In this document: piece by piece, positions 1 through 9,498 of the stretch
Layout: every line of letters starts with the position of its first letter
How positions within the stretch are numbered: position 1 is the stretch's first letter
Program-made: the position numbers and the translations under genes
NCBI GenBank assembly: GCA_009927055.1
Contig: RFNS01000157.1
Location: 1 to 49,212, forward strand
Source of the DNA: Alphaproteobacteria bacterium
GTDB lineage: Bacteria; Pseudomonadota; Alphaproteobacteria; UBA9219; RFNS01
DNA: 49,212 nt
Reading direction: 5' to 3'
Notes under the pieces: model-generated
The model's database searches: none
Seen by the model: the letters and a program-made list of their open reading frames with translations, nothing else
Told to the model about the DNA's origin: nothing

Positions 1-1
1 A

Positions 2-94
2 AAGCTGGCGGGCCAGCGCCCCGCCCATGTTCACTTTGTGCCTTATCTTGTCGGAGGCCTTCCGCTGGCCATGTTTCTTCAGTTGTCTTTTTGA
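2..94 (+). CDS. C-terminal fragment of an unidentified protein, cut by the window edge
   Basis: An open plus-strand frame enters from the left edge and ends at a TGA at 92-94. It encodes about 30 residues ending in a hydrophobic stretch (HFVPYLVGGLPLAMFLQ) that looks like a last membrane helix. It would converge on secF with a 16-base overlap, like several other convergent pairs in this window. The fragment is too short to assign; a membrane protein C-terminus is an inference, and chance openness is possible. Confidence 0.35.
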   Translation, partial: KLAGQRPAHVHFVPYLVGGLPLAMFLQLSF

Positions 95-1032
95 ATATCC
101 TCGCCCGCTACGCGACGCAAAGGTGGCATGTAAAGCAGCAGCGAGGCCGCAACGTATATCGATGAATAGGTGCCAATTAAAATGCCCCAGATAATAGCCA
201 CGCTGAAATTCAGCAATGTATCGCCGCCAAAAATGGCCAGTGGGATCATCACAATCAAAGTGGTGCCGCTGGTCATCAGTGTGCGTGATAACGTTTGGTT
301 GACCGTCAGGTTAATCAGCGTGGGCAGATGCGGTTGTTTGGTCTTTCTTAAATTCTCGCGCAAGCGGTCAAACACCACCACCGTATCGTTAATCGAATAT
401 CCAGCCAGCGTCAGCACGGCGGCTACGGCGGTTAAATTAAAATCAAGCTGAAGGACAGAGAAAAGCCCCACGGTTACCAGCACATCGTGCAGGGTTGCAA
501 GCAGCGCAGCCACGCCAAATTGCCATTCAAACCGTACCGCCACATAGGCGGCAATGCCCAGCAAAGCCAACACCGTTGCCGTTATGCCGGCCATAAACAA
601 TTCACGCCCCACGGTTGGCCCCACCACTTCGGTTCGCCGCCACTCGATCAATGATTGATCGGCCAGCGCGGCACGAACTTTTTCAACCGCCTGCATTTGG
701 GTGGCATCATCGCCTTCTTGGCGTTGAATGCGAAGGCTGATATCGCTGGCCTGATCAGACATATCGCCAAATTCCTGCAGCTGAATTTCACCCAGGCCCA
801 GGCCGCCCAGTTTCTCCCGCCATGCTGAGATATCAACGGTCGAAGGGCTTCGCACCTCCAGTAATATTCCGCCCTTAAAATCGATTCCCAGATTAAGCCC
901 CTGCACGGCAACCGAAGCCATAGAGGCGATAAGCAAAAGCGCCGTGATCACAAAGGCCCAATAACGCTGCTTCACAAAATCGATGTTGGGAACGCCTGAT
1001 GACGTGGATACAGAGGGTTGTGTTTGTGTCAT
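79..1032 (-). CDS. secF: Protein-export membrane protein SecF
   Basis: SecF partners SecD in the inner membrane and uses the proton gradient to help the SecYEG translocon release exported proteins. The 317-aa product has one N-terminal membrane segment, the family signature GLNLGIDFKGG just after it, a periplasmic domain of about 100 residues, then a five-helix block containing the conserved GYSINDTVVVFDRLREN stretch. The start is uncertain. ATG at 1032 has only a weak upstream purine run; an in-frame TTG at 1068 follows an AAGGAAG at very short spacing and would add 12 residues. secD is not adjacent in this window. The gene stands divergent from the deaminase gene and converges on an unidentified reading frame at the edge. 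Confidence 0.95.
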   Translation of the reverse strand: MTQTQPSVSTSSGVPNIDFVKQRYWAFVITALLLIASMASVAVQGLNLGIDFKGGILLEVRSPSTVDISAWREKLGGLGLGEIQLQEFGDMSDQASDISLRIQRQEGDDATQMQAVEKVRAALADQSLIEWRRTEVVGPTVGRELFMAGITATVLALLGIAAYVAVRFEWQFGVAALLATLHDVLVTVGLFSVLQLDFNLTAVAAVLTLAGYSINDTVVVFDRLRENLRKTKQPHLPTLINLTVNQTLSRTLMTSGTTLIVMIPLAIFGGDTLLNFSVAIIWGILIGTYSSIYVAASLLLYMPPLRRVAGEDIQKDN

Positions 1033-1097
1033 GCCTAACCCACTAAGCCTATTTGCTTTTTTGTGCAAATCTTCCTTAAACTTTTCACAAGGCTTTT

Positions 1098-1622
1098 ATG
1101 AAAAGATGGGCAGTCCAGAAGGTCATGGACACACCTAGCCCCCTCAGCAACAAATCTCCGCCGTGCGTGCACGCCCAGTGGTTTGATGAAGCGTTTCGCG
1201 CCGCCGCGCACAGTCCGCACCCCCATGTGAAGGTAGGTGCGCTGATTATCAACGACGCCGAGGGTAAAAAAACGCTGCTTGCCTCGGCCTGTAACGATTT
1301 TGCCGAAGGCGTGCTACAACGTCCTGAACGGCTGAATAGTGGCGAAAAAAGCTTCTGGCTGATGTGCGCCGAAAAACGGGCCATTCATGCCGCGCGAACC
1401 ATCATGCCCGCCTCTCTGCACCCTTGCGCGCTCTATGCCACGCTCGACCCGTGTCACACATGCGCCGATGATATTATTGGCGCAGGTATTAAAACGGTTT
1501 ATGTGCCGCTGCGGGCCAGCAACCATTACCCCGAATTAAAAGAAAAATGGCAAAAAAGCATGACCATCGGGGCCATTAAGATGCACGAATCGGGCGTGCG
1601 TGTTGTTTATGTGCGCCTATAG
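1098..1622 (+). CDS. Zinc-dependent cytidine/deoxycytidylate deaminase family protein
   Basis: The 174-aa protein carries the deaminase signature: CAEKRAI (Cys90, catalytic Glu92) and LDPCHTC (Cys119, Cys122). The zinc would therefore be held by three cysteines, as in cytidine deaminases, rather than the HAE form of most dCMP deaminases. The surrounding text (VKVGALIIND, a PERL element, and AGIKTVYV after the PCxxC) is closer to dCMP deaminases. Substrate is therefore open: dCMP, cytidine or another amino-nucleobase. An AAGG lies six bases before ATG 1098, which favours it over ATG 1125. It stands divergent from secF with a 29 to 65 base gap and is followed by mltG after 51 bases. Confidence 0.75.
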   Translation: MKRWAVQKVMDTPSPLSNKSPPCVHAQWFDEAFRAAAHSPHPHVKVGALIINDAEGKKTLLASACNDFAEGVLQRPERLNSGEKSFWLMCAEKRAIHAARTIMPASLHPCALYATLDPCHTCADDIIGAGIKTVYVPLRASNHYPELKEKWQKSMTIGAIKMHESGVRVVYVRL

Positions 1623-1673
1623 TTTGCCCAGTAACTTGACGAAACATCTGTAACGTTTTCCCATCTGGCCAGC

Positions 1674-2648
1674 ATGAAAACATTTCCGCTGATGAGTCTG
1701 GGGGCCATGGCTTTCAGTCATGCCTGTGTGGCGCTGGTTGTGTGCCTTGCCCTTTTTCTGGCGCCCAATGCGCTGATGGCGCCCGCGACCCTCTTGGTGG
1801 AACCTGGCCTGGGCACACGGCAAATCATCCAAAAAATGCGTGAATCTGGCCAGCTGCGCGAGCCGTTTGGCATGATCATCCTCAGCCATCTTTTGAATGC
1901 CCCCCTCCAGGCGGGGGAATATCAGGTGCGCCCCAAACAATCATCGGCCAGCATTTTTGGCATGTTGTGGCGCGGCGAGGGTGTTTTGCGGCAACTGACC
2001 ATCCCCGAAGGCCTGACAAGTTATCAGATTGTGCACATCATTAACACAGCCCCCGCCATGGTTGGGCAGATCACCACCCTTCCGCCCGAAGGCAGCCTGC
2101 TGCCCGAAACCTATCGCTACAGCTATGGCACATCGCGGTACGATATGATGCAGACCATGCAACAGCACATGCAAAAAACAATCGCCCATTTGTGGGAAAA
2201 GCGGCCCAGCAACTACCCCCTTCAAACCATGCAGCATTTTGTCACGCTGGCCTCGATTGTTGAAAAGGAAACCGGCGTGGCGGCCGAGCGCGCCCGCGTA
2301 GCAGGAGTGTTTATCAACCGCCTGCGCATGGGGATGAAATTACAATCAGACCCCACGGTGATTTATGGCCTGTCAGAAGGAAAAGGCTTTTTAGACAGGC
2401 CGCTTCTGCGCAAAGACTGGCTGCATCAGCACCCCATTAACACCTATGTCATCGATGGCCTGCCCCCTCAGCCCATTGCCAACCCCGGCCTTGCGGCGCT
2501 GCAGGCCACATTATCGCCCGAAACCCACGACCTGATTTATTTTGTGGCCGATGGCACAGGCGGGCATGTTTTTGCCAGCAATCTGAAAGATCACAACACC
2601 AATGTGGCCGCATGGCAAAAAATAAATGCCAAAAAAAACAGTCCCTAA
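1674..2648 (+). CDS. mltG: Endolytic murein transglycosylase MltG (YceG family)
   Basis: MltG cleaves nascent glycan strands at the inner membrane and helps set peptidoglycan strand length. The 324-aa protein has one N-terminal membrane segment (about residues 14-33), a LysM-like region, and the catalytic-domain signature ASIVEKETG containing the catalytic glutamate. The conserved GLPPQPIANPG loop and the C-terminal DGTGGHVFA followed by HNTNV are also present. Length is normal for the family. In many bacteria mltG follows the fatty acid gene fabF or precedes tmk; here it lies alone between a deaminase and pal. About 138 bases separate it from pal, with no clear terminator. Confidence 0.95.
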   Translation: MKTFPLMSLGAMAFSHACVALVVCLALFLAPNALMAPATLLVEPGLGTRQIIQKMRESGQLREPFGMIILSHLLNAPLQAGEYQVRPKQSSASIFGMLWRGEGVLRQLTIPEGLTSYQIVHIINTAPAMVGQITTLPPEGSLLPETYRYSYGTSRYDMMQTMQQHMQKTIAHLWEKRPSNYPLQTMQHFVTLASIVEKETGVAAERARVAGVFINRLRMGMKLQSDPTVIYGLSEGKGFLDRPLLRKDWLHQHPINTYVIDGLPPQPIANPGLAALQATLSPETHDLIYFVADGTGGHVFASNLKDHNTNVAAWQKINAKKNSP

Positions 2649-2786
2649 GTATCCCAAAAAGCACATAAAATTTCACAGTTTGGGCAGGGCGTGTCTAGAC
2701 TTCGCCACAATCTGCCATTATGTTCTCGTCATTATCCGATTGATTCTGCCCGCGTCGGGTGGAAGTCGCTAAGCAAGGAGCAACCC

Positions 2787-3278
2787 ATGTTCAAAAAGTT
2801 TCTGGCCCTCTCGGCCGTTGTCTTACTCGTCGCCGCGTGCGAAACGGGCCCCAATGATGGTAGCAGCGCCGGTGGCGCTGGCGGCATGGGTGGTGGCACG
2901 GGCAGTGGTTATGCCGCCCCTGGCACACAGGAAGATTTGGTGGTGAACGTTGGCGATCGCGTTTTCTTCGCCCTCGACCGCTCTGACCTGACCAGCGAAG
3001 GTCGCGCCACGCTTGATCGCCAGGCCCAGTGGCTGAAACGCTATCCCAACATGAGCGTGACCGTGGAAGGCCATTGCGATGAACGGGGCACCCGCGAATA
3101 CAACCTCGCTTTGGGTGAACGCCGCGCGCTGACCGTGAAAAATTATCTGATCGCTGCGGGTGTCGACTCCGGCCGCGTTCAAACCATCTCTTACGGCAAA
3201 GAGCGTCCGGCTGTTCTGGGTGGTGATGAAAGCGCCTGGTCACAGAACCGTCGTGGTGTCACTGTCGTGAACCCATAA
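2787..3278 (+). CDS. pal: Peptidoglycan-associated lipoprotein Pal
   Basis: Pal anchors the outer membrane to peptidoglycan and works with the Tol proteins in envelope constriction at division. ATG 2787 is chosen because AAGGAG (2775-2780) lies six bases upstream and because it starts a lipoprotein signal peptide ending in VAAC, with Cys18 as the lipidated residue. A Gly/Ser-rich linker follows, then an OmpA-type domain with the peptidoglycan-binding elements VEGHCDERGTREYN and ALGERRA. The product is 163 aa, normal for the family. tolQRAB are not immediately upstream; mltG is. A strong terminator follows the gene, so cpoB probably has its own promoter or relies on read-through. Confidence 0.97.
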   Translation: MFKKFLALSAVVLLVAACETGPNDGSSAGGAGGMGGGTGSGYAAPGTQEDLVVNVGDRVFFALDRSDLTSEGRATLDRQAQWLKRYPNMSVTVEGHCDERGTREYNLALGERRALTVKNYLIAAGVDSGRVQTISYGKERPAVLGGDESAWSQNRRGVTVVNP

Positions 3279-3295
3279 GGCTTGCTTGAGCACAG

Positions 3296-3321
3296 AAAAG
3301 GCCGCGAAAGCGGCCTTTTTT
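3296..3321 (+). terminator. Rho-independent terminator after pal
   Basis: A 10-bp stem (AAAAGGCCGC at 3296-3305 pairing with GCGGCCTTTT at 3310-3319) closes a GAAA tetraloop and runs into a T tract to 3321. It lies 18 bases after the pal stop codon, on the pal strand, and is the clearest intrinsic terminator in the window. Confidence 0.9.
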
Positions 3322-3418
3322 GTTGGCTGAGGCTGCTGTTTTGTTACGCTGACGCAGCACAGTGCTGTTGCCCTAAATGTGCCGTTGGTTCATTCTACCT
3401 TCCATGATGGAGGCTGTT

Positions 3419-4486
3419 ATGAGATTCCTTATCGCCATTCCCGTGTTGATGGTTTTGTTGGCGCCGCCAGCCATGGCGCAGACCGATTTTCAGGCCCGCA
3501 ACCGCCTTCAGGCGCTGGAACAAGAAGTGCGCGACCTGCGAAGCCAGCTGGCCAGCGGTTCTGCGGCCAGCGCATCATCGGGGGGAAGCGCCACAGGGGT
3601 TGAGCTACGCCTTTCTGATATGCAGCAGCAGCTGCGCGAACTGAATGGCCGGCTAGAGACATCAGAATTTCAAAACCGCCAGCTTCAATCGCAGCTGACC
3701 AAAATGTCTGACGATTATGAATCGCGCCTGCAAAAGCTTGAACTCAGCGGCCCATCCATGCGTCCTTCGGCGGCCATCAACACCCCTGAGGAAGATCCCA
3801 TCAGCGCGGCCACCGCCGCCCTGCCGCCCACACCACAAACAACGCCCCCCGCCAGCGATGTGAACCTGCGCACCAATGTTGCCAGCGAAGGCTCGGCCAT
3901 TAAGGGTGATTTGGGCAACATCGCCTTGCGCGATGGCACGGTGGTGGATGCCAAGGTTGAACCCAAACAGCCCGCCCTGCCCGATAAGCCGGCTGATTAT
4001 GGCCTGACCGCCTCGGAACACTATGATTATGCCTTTGGCCTGCTGCGCGAAGCAGAGTATGACAAAGCTCAGACCGCGTTTGAAAGTTTTTTGACCAAAT
4101 ATCCCAAAGACAGGCTGACCCCCAATGCCAAATACTGGCTGGGCGAAACGCTGTACGTGCGCGAAAATTATGACCAGGCGGCCGTGGTGTTTGCCGAAAG
4201 TTTCGAAGTAGCCCCCAAAGGCAGCAAGGCGCCCGACAGCCTGCTGAAATTGGCCATGTCGCTGGCCAAGCTTGAAAGAAAGGCCGATGCCTGCGCGACA
4301 CTCAAGGCGCTTTCGGGGCAATTTCCCAATGCATCGCCCGCCATTCGGGCCAATGCCGAGCAAACAGGGAAGGAGCTGAAATGCGCCCCCGCCCCCACGC
4401 CCAAAAAGGCCGTGAAAAAACCCGCACCACTCGCCAAAAAACCAGCCGAGGAACCCAAGACAGAGAAACCTGAGGGTGAGGAATAA
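3419..4486 (+). CDS. cpoB: Cell division coordinator CpoB / YbgF (TolA-binding TPR protein)
   Basis: CpoB is a periplasmic protein that links peptidoglycan synthesis to Tol-Pal during constriction. ATG 3419 is preferred: GGAGG lies five bases upstream, and it opens directly into a signal peptide (MRFLIAIPVLMVLLAPPAMA). The mature 355-aa precursor continues with a Gln/Leu-rich coiled coil (about residues 25-115), a Pro/Ala-rich linker, and TPR-like repeats (about 190-320) including YDYAFGLLREAEYDKA and YWLGETLYVRENYDQA. The tail is Lys/Pro-rich. It follows pal and precedes tilS, the usual alphaproteobacterial order, but is separated from pal by a terminator. Confidence 0.93.
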   Translation: MRFLIAIPVLMVLLAPPAMAQTDFQARNRLQALEQEVRDLRSQLASGSAASASSGGSATGVELRLSDMQQQLRELNGRLETSEFQNRQLQSQLTKMSDDYESRLQKLELSGPSMRPSAAINTPEEDPISAATAALPPTPQTTPPASDVNLRTNVASEGSAIKGDLGNIALRDGTVVDAKVEPKQPALPDKPADYGLTASEHYDYAFGLLREAEYDKAQTAFESFLTKYPKDRLTPNAKYWLGETLYVRENYDQAAVVFAESFEVAPKGSKAPDSLLKLAMSLAKLERKADACATLKALSGQFPNASPAIRANAEQTGKELKCAPAPTPKKAVKKPAPLAKKPAEEPKTEKPEGEE

Positions 4487-4510
4487 CGCGCGGCCTGTTC
4501 AGTTGATCTC

Positions 4511-5476
4511 ATGGTTGAACTTCTTACCCGAAGCCCCTTTAACACCACAGATAATATTTATGCCGTCGCCGTCTCTGGCGGGCCAGACAGCATGGCGCTG
4601 GCGCATCATCTGGCGCAGTGGGCTGTGCTTGAGAAGAAAAAATTGCTTGCGCTGGTGGTCAATCATGCTCTGCGCCCCGAAAGCGGGGACGAGGCAAAAC
4701 AAACCGCCCTTTGGCTTAAAAAAATGGGCATCGCCGCCAAAATTCTGGTGTGGACGCATGGCCGGCTAACAACGCGCCTTCAGGCCAGCGCGCGCGCGGC
4801 GCGGTATAAGCTGATGCAGGATGCCTGCAAAAAACACGGCATCCGCCAGCTTTTTTTGGCTCATCATGCCGATGATCAGATGGAAACAGTGCTGATGCGC
4901 ATGCTGAAGGGCAGCGGGCCCGATGGTTTGCAAGGCATGGGCGAGGCCAGCACACAAGGCACCCTTACGCTTCGCCGCCCCTTGCTGGATCTGAGGAAAA
5001 AACACCTTTTAGCCTACTGCAAAAAAAATAACATTCCCTTCCACAACGACCCCAGCAACGCCAACCCCCAATTTGGGCGCACCGCTATGCGCGACATGCT
5101 GGGGGCATGGGATAAGCTGGGCTGGCAGCCGCATGACCTGGCCTACTTCATTCGGCGGCAAAAAATGGCGGCCGAAGCGCTTGAATTCTCGGCCCACCAT
5201 TTTTCAGAAAAACTGATGCGGCAGGATAGAAAAAAAATCAGCCTGCATGCCGCCGGCTGGGCCAGCCTGCCAGATGATTTGAAAGTGCGCTTGCTGGAAA
5301 GCATCATCGATCGTTTGCAACCAAGAACTTACGCCCCGAAGTTGATGCAGGTCATGGGCCTGTGCACGGCCATGACAGAGGCCCTGGCCCACCAAAAAAA
5401 CTGCACAAAAACACTTGGAAAATGTCTTTTTACCCTTAAAAAAGGCATGATTGTTGTGGAGACTGAAAAAACCTAG
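4511..5476 (+). CDS. tilS: tRNA(Ile)-lysidine synthase TilS
   Basis: TilS attaches lysine to the wobble cytidine of tRNA-Ile(CAU), changing both its charging and its codon reading from AUG to AUA. The 321-aa protein has the PP-loop SGGPDS at residues 22-27, the [10 protein letters not shown] element, [10 protein letters not shown] and the GPDGLQGM motif of the N-terminal domain. The C-terminal region is short compared with the two-domain E. coli enzyme. No clear ribosome binding site precedes ATG 4511; translation may be coupled to cpoB, which ends 24 bases earlier. ftsH follows after about 75 bases. Confidence 0.95.
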   Translation: MVELLTRSPFNTTDNIYAVAVSGGPDSMALAHHLAQWAVLEKKKLLALVVNHALRPESGDEAKQTALWLKKMGIAAKILVWTHGRLTTRLQASARAARYKLMQDACKKHGIRQLFLAHHADDQMETVLMRMLKGSGPDGLQGMGEASTQGTLTLRRPLLDLRKKHLLAYCKKNNIPFHNDPSNANPQFGRTAMRDMLGAWDKLGWQPHDLAYFIRRQKMAAEALEFSAHHFSEKLMRQDRKKISLHAAGWASLPDDLKVRLLESIIDRLQPRTYAPKLMQVMGLCTAMTEALAHQKNCTKTLGKCLFTLKKGMIVVETEKT

Positions 5477-5550
5477 CCCATTGCAGAACGTCTTATTTGC
5501 ACTATCTTAACTGTCAGCGCTCAAACTGCCCTTTTGCCCAAGAGGAAAAC

Positions 5551-7509
5551 GTGACCACCCCCAACAAAAACAACAACAATCAAGATAATGGCATGCTGCG
5601 ACAATTCGCCGTGTGGCTGATCATTGGCATGCTGGTTTTTGCCTTGTTCGATGTTTTTCAGGGCCAGAATACCAAGCAAATGGGGGCCACTGTCCCCTTC
5701 TCTGATTTTATTGCCAAGGTGGAAGCCGGCGAGGTGACCGAAGCCACGCTGCGCGATCAGCAGGTTATTTTTACAACCCGCAACAGCGCGGTGCCCAACA
5801 ACAGCATTTTACCCTTTAACAATGATGTGAGCGAGCGGCTGATTAACAAAGGCGTGCGCGTGGTGGTCGAGCCGCCGGCGCAGGGCCCCTCGCTCTTCAG
5901 CATTTTCCTTTCGTGGCTGCCGTGGATTTTGATCATGGGTGTGTGGATTTATTTTATGCGCCAGATGCAGGGTGGCGGCGGACGTCTGATGGGTTTTGGA
6001 CGCAGCCGCGCCAAACTGCTGACCGAAAAACATGGCAAAGTCACCTTCGATGATGTGGCCGGCATTGATGAAGCGAAGCAGGAACTTCAAGAAGTGGTTG
6101 AGTTTTTGAAAGACCCGCAAAAATTTCAAAAACTGGGTGGAAAAATTCCCAAAGGTGTGCTGTTGGTTGGCCCCCCCGGCACCGGTAAAACACTGACCGC
6201 CCGCGCCGTGGCGGGTGAGGCGAATGTGCCTTTTTTCACCATCTCAGGCTCTGATTTTGTGGAAATGTTTGTGGGCGTGGGCGCCAGCCGCGTGCGCGAT
6301 ATGTTTGCCGAAGCAAAAAAACACGCGCCGTGCATCATCTTCATCGATGAAATTGATGCGGTGGGTCGTCACCGCGGCGCAGGACTTGGCGGCGGGAATG
6401 ATGAGCGCGAGCAAACCCTGAACCAGCTTCTGGTTGAAATGGATGGGTTTGAGGCGAACGAAGGAATTATTCTGATCGCCGCCACCAACAGGCCCGATGT
6501 GCTGGACCCCGCGCTGCTGCGTCCTGGCCGCTTCGACAGGCAGGTGGTGGTGCCGAACCCCGACGTGGGCGGGCGTGAGAAAATTTTGCGTGTTCATTTG
6601 CGAAAAATCCCTCTCTCGGCCGATGTGAACCCCAAGGTGATTGCGCGTGGCACGCCAGGTTTTTCGGGGGCTGATTTGCAAAATCTTGTGAACGAAGCCG
6701 CGTTGCTGGCCGCACGTCTGAATAAAAGTCAGGTTGGCATGGCCGAGCTGGAATCGGCCAAAGACAAGGTGATGATGGGCACCGAGCGTCGCAGCATGGT
6801 GATGACCGAAAAAGAAAAAGAACTGACGGCCTATCATGAAGCCGGCCACGCCATTGTATCGTTGCACGTGCCCTATGACCCGCTGCACAAAGTCACCATC
6901 ATTCCGCGCGGTCGCGCCCTGGGGGTGACCATGAATTTGCCCGAGCGTGATAAATTTTCGATGAGCAAACAAGAGTTGGAAGCGCGGCTGGCCGTGCTTT
7001 TTGGCGGCCGCATTGCCGAAGATATCATTTTTGGCGCCGAAAATGTGACCACAGGCGCCGGAAACGATATTCAGCAAGCCACCGCCCTGGCCCGCCGCAT
7101 GGTGATGGAATTTGGCATGTCTGAAAAATTGGGGCGCGTGCGCTATCAATCGAACGAGCAGGAAGTTTTTTTGGGGCACAGTGTGGCGCAGCAGCAAAAT
7201 ATTTCTGAAGACACCGCCAGAATTATTGATACAGAAATCCGCCGCTTGATTGAGGAAGGCGAAGTGAAAGCGCGTGAAATTCTCACACAGCGTTTTGATG
7301 ACCTGCACAAACTGGCCAAAGCCTTGCTGGAATATGAAACGCTTTCAGGCGACGAGGTGAACGATTTGCTGGCCGGCAAACCCATCAAGCGCGATGATGG
7401 CAACACACCGCCGCCCATGAAAACGCTTGCGCAGCACGATGCCCACAAAAAATCATCGGTGCCCAGCGCGTCGGGTGATTTTTCGGGCACCGCCCCGCAA
7501 GGCGCCTAA
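5551..7509 (+). CDS. ftsH: ATP-dependent zinc metalloprotease FtsH
   Basis: FtsH is a hexameric inner-membrane protease that degrades misfolded membrane proteins and some regulators. GTG 5551 is chosen as start because AGAGG lies just upstream; a TTG at 5497 would add residues unlike the family. The 652-aa protein has two membrane segments (about 15-38 and 112-135) around a periplasmic loop, the Walker A GPPGTGKT at 207-214, Walker [10 protein letters not shown] near 264, the second region of homology [20 protein letters not shown], and the zinc motif HEAGH at 429-433. The N-terminus is Asn-rich. The tilS-ftsH order is typical; the usual glmM neighbour is here separated by one membrane protein. 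Confidence 0.98.
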   Translation: MTTPNKNNNNQDNGMLRQFAVWLIIGMLVFALFDVFQGQNTKQMGATVPFSDFIAKVEAGEVTEATLRDQQVIFTTRNSAVPNNSILPFNNDVSERLINKGVRVVVEPPAQGPSLFSIFLSWLPWILIMGVWIYFMRQMQGGGGRLMGFGRSRAKLLTEKHGKVTFDDVAGIDEAKQELQEVVEFLKDPQKFQKLGGKIPKGVLLVGPPGTGKTLTARAVAGEANVPFFTISGSDFVEMFVGVGASRVRDMFAEAKKHAPCIIFIDEIDAVGRHRGAGLGGGNDEREQTLNQLLVEMDGFEANEGIILIAATNRPDVLDPALLRPGRFDRQVVVPNPDVGGREKILRVHLRKIPLSADVNPKVIARGTPGFSGADLQNLVNEAALLAARLNKSQVGMAELESAKDKVMMGTERRSMVMTEKEKELTAYHEAGHAIVSLHVPYDPLHKVTIIPRGRALGVTMNLPERDKFSMSKQELEARLAVLFGGRIAEDIIFGAENVTTGAGNDIQQATALARRMVMEFGMSEKLGRVRYQSNEQEVFLGHSVAQQQNISEDTARIIDTEIRRLIEEGEVKAREILTQRFDDLHKLAKALLEYETLSGDEVNDLLAGKPIKRDDGNTPPPMKTLAQHDAHKKSSVPSASGDFSGTAPQGA

Positions 7510-7547
7510 GCATTTCCATGCGCCGGCCGCTCTGCTAAGGCTTGTGT

Positions 7548-9458
7548 GTGAATCTGCCCCTGCCACGCCATGATGTCACCGAACGTGCCCTGTGGGCCGC
7601 TATTGTGGTTGTCTTATATATTGCGCTCAGTTTTGTTTTCAATCCGCAAAGCGCGTTTCTCAACGCACGGTTTGATGACCCCGATGATTATATGCGCATG
7701 GTGCAGGTGCACGATTTTGTGAATGGACAAAACTGGTACGATCGCACTATCAAAGACCTCGATCCCGATCACGCCTTCACGCAAGATTGGTCACGCCTGC
7801 CCGATGTGCCGCTGGCCGCGCTTATTCACGCCGCGCGCTTCATTGGGTTTGATCTTTACTCGGCCAGCTATATGGCCGCCTATTTATGGCCGCTGGCCTT
7901 GCTTGCGGCGCTGCTGTGGCTGTATTGGCGCGGACAAAAATTGTTTCTGCCGGCCGATGCGTTCTGGCTTACGCTTGTTCTTTTTGTCTGCAATTATTTT
8001 GCCACGCGCGATTTTTCACCCATGCGGATCGATCATCACGCCTATCAGCAACTGTGCGGCCTTGCCTCCTTTTTTCTTCTTATCGCGGCACTGAGATGTT
8101 CCCAAAACGACAAAGCCATGCTTGCCGGCATCGTCAGCAGTGTGGCCTGGGCCATGGGGGGTGAGGCGTGGATGCCCATTCTTCTTTTCCTGCTTGGGTT
8201 GTCGTTTCTTGCTGTGGGAAATTTCCCCGCTGCGATGGTGGCCGGAAAAAAATATGCCTTCGGCTTAATGATGGGCAGCATTGTTCTTCTTCCCGCCATC
8301 AGGCCTGTGCATGAATGGCTGACCTTCTCATTTGCCTTGCCCAGCCTGCACAATATTCTGCTGGCCAGCCTTGCCTGCTCTGTTTTCTCCATCGCGCTGA
8401 TGGCGGGGCAGAAGCACACCAAAATATTTTTTATATCATCAGGGGTTTTTGCCCTGTGGCTCATCACACTTCTTTCGCCAGAAGCCTTTAACGGAATTTA
8501 TGGCAGCCTCAGCCCCGCCAATACGCGCCTCATCATCGATCAGGTGACTGAAGCCAAGCCGCTTTACGCCTTTGTGCAAGATTATCGCCCCAACCTGTGG
8601 CAAACTATTCTGGCCGCAGCCAAGCTTGGTTACAGCATCGCTATGCCGCTTGTTGCTTGCCTGTTTGCGTTTTATATGGCCGAGAAAAAAAAGAAAGCTT
8701 ATTGGTGGTTTGCGGCTTTGGTGCTTCTGGTTCTTCTGCTTCTGGGTTGCTTCTGGCAAATACGCGCCCTCACTCATGCCAATGTTTATGCGCTGCCGCT
8801 GGTTGCAGCTTTTATCTGGCACCTGTGGAGGCGCAAAAAAAAATCGCCCCTTACGCGAAAACAGTTTGGTTATGAGGTGATGATGGTGTTGGCGCTCGGA
8901 CCGCTCATCAACCCGCTTCTTCCCGGTTTGGTGAGGGGAGAGCCCATTATTCCCCACATGCTGTTTCATGTCTCGAATAAAAAATTGACCGACTGCACGC
9001 TGAACAGCGTATCTGATTTTCTGAATAATGATCCTGATTTTTCATCGACCCCGCGGCGCATTCTGTCGCCCCTTAACATGGGGCCTGAAATTTTGTTTAG
9101 GACACGCCACCAAGTTTTCAGCGCCCCTTATGATGTGACGATGGGGAATGAATTTGTATACAATCTTTTATCAAACCGTAATATGAAACATGTCAAAGAA
9201 CAATTACAACAACAACGCGTCGATGCTTTGATGCTGTGCATGAATGCGGTGCCTGCCGTTTATGCCCCGCAATCGGTGGATGATAAAAAAATACTGACCG
9301 AAGTGGCAGAATATCTGACCACGCAAAAAAATATTCCGCGCGAAGTGGTAGAGAAAATGCGCTTGATCGACCGGTTGATTATGGGGCTGCCGCCAGAATT
9401 TTTGGTGCCAGAAACCCGCACGCAAAGCCATTTTATTGGTTTATATCATGTGCGCTGA
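7548..9458 (+). CDS. Polytopic GT-C glycosyltransferase, STT3/oligosaccharyltransferase-like
   Basis: This 636-aa protein has roughly ten to twelve predicted membrane helices and a soluble C-terminal part of about 170 residues. Acidic motifs sit where GT-C enzymes place theirs: DDPDDYMRMVQV in the first extracytoplasmic loop (about 42-53) and MRIDHHAYQQ in the second. WSRLPDVPLA also matches bacterial STT3-like proteins. The likely role is transfer of a sugar or oligosaccharide from a lipid carrier on the periplasmic side; donor and acceptor cannot be read from sequence. No WWDxG motif of classical PglB/STT3 was seen, so true oligosaccharyltransferase activity is unproven. GTG 7548 is chosen because AGG lies seven bases upstream. 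It sits between ftsH and glmM on the same strand. Confidence 0.7.
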   Translation: MNLPLPRHDVTERALWAAIVVVLYIALSFVFNPQSAFLNARFDDPDDYMRMVQVHDFVNGQNWYDRTIKDLDPDHAFTQDWSRLPDVPLAALIHAARFIGFDLYSASYMAAYLWPLALLAALLWLYWRGQKLFLPADAFWLTLVLFVCNYFATRDFSPMRIDHHAYQQLCGLASFFLLIAALRCSQNDKAMLAGIVSSVAWAMGGEAWMPILLFLLGLSFLAVGNFPAAMVAGKKYAFGLMMGSIVLLPAIRPVHEWLTFSFALPSLHNILLASLACSVFSIALMAGQKHTKIFFISSGVFALWLITLLSPEAFNGIYGSLSPANTRLIIDQVTEAKPLYAFVQDYRPNLWQTILAAAKLGYSIAMPLVACLFAFYMAEKKKKAYWWFAALVLLVLLLLGCFWQIRALTHANVYALPLVAAFIWHLWRRKKKSPLTRKQFGYEVMMVLALGPLINPLLPGLVRGEPIIPHMLFHVSNKKLTDCTLNSVSDFLNNDPDFSSTPRRILSPLNMGPEILFRTRHQVFSAPYDVTMGNEFVYNLLSNRNMKHVKEQLQQQRVDALMLCMNAVPAVYAPQSVDDKKILTEVAEYLTTQKNIPREVVEKMRLIDRLIMGLPPEFLVPETRTQSHFIGLYHVR

Positions 9459-9498
9459 ATTTTTTTACACCTTCTGCAAAATAAACTAAGGTGCGGGC

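Noticed and set aside
4168-4548. Minus-strand frame across the end of cpoB
   Set aside because: It overlaps the TPR-coding part of cpoB and the tilS start, with no ribosome binding site or recognisable motif.
6244-7308. A 354-codon minus-strand frame inside ftsH
   Set aside because: It lies antisense to the conserved ATPase and protease domains of FtsH; its His/Phe/Gln-rich product is a typical shadow translation.
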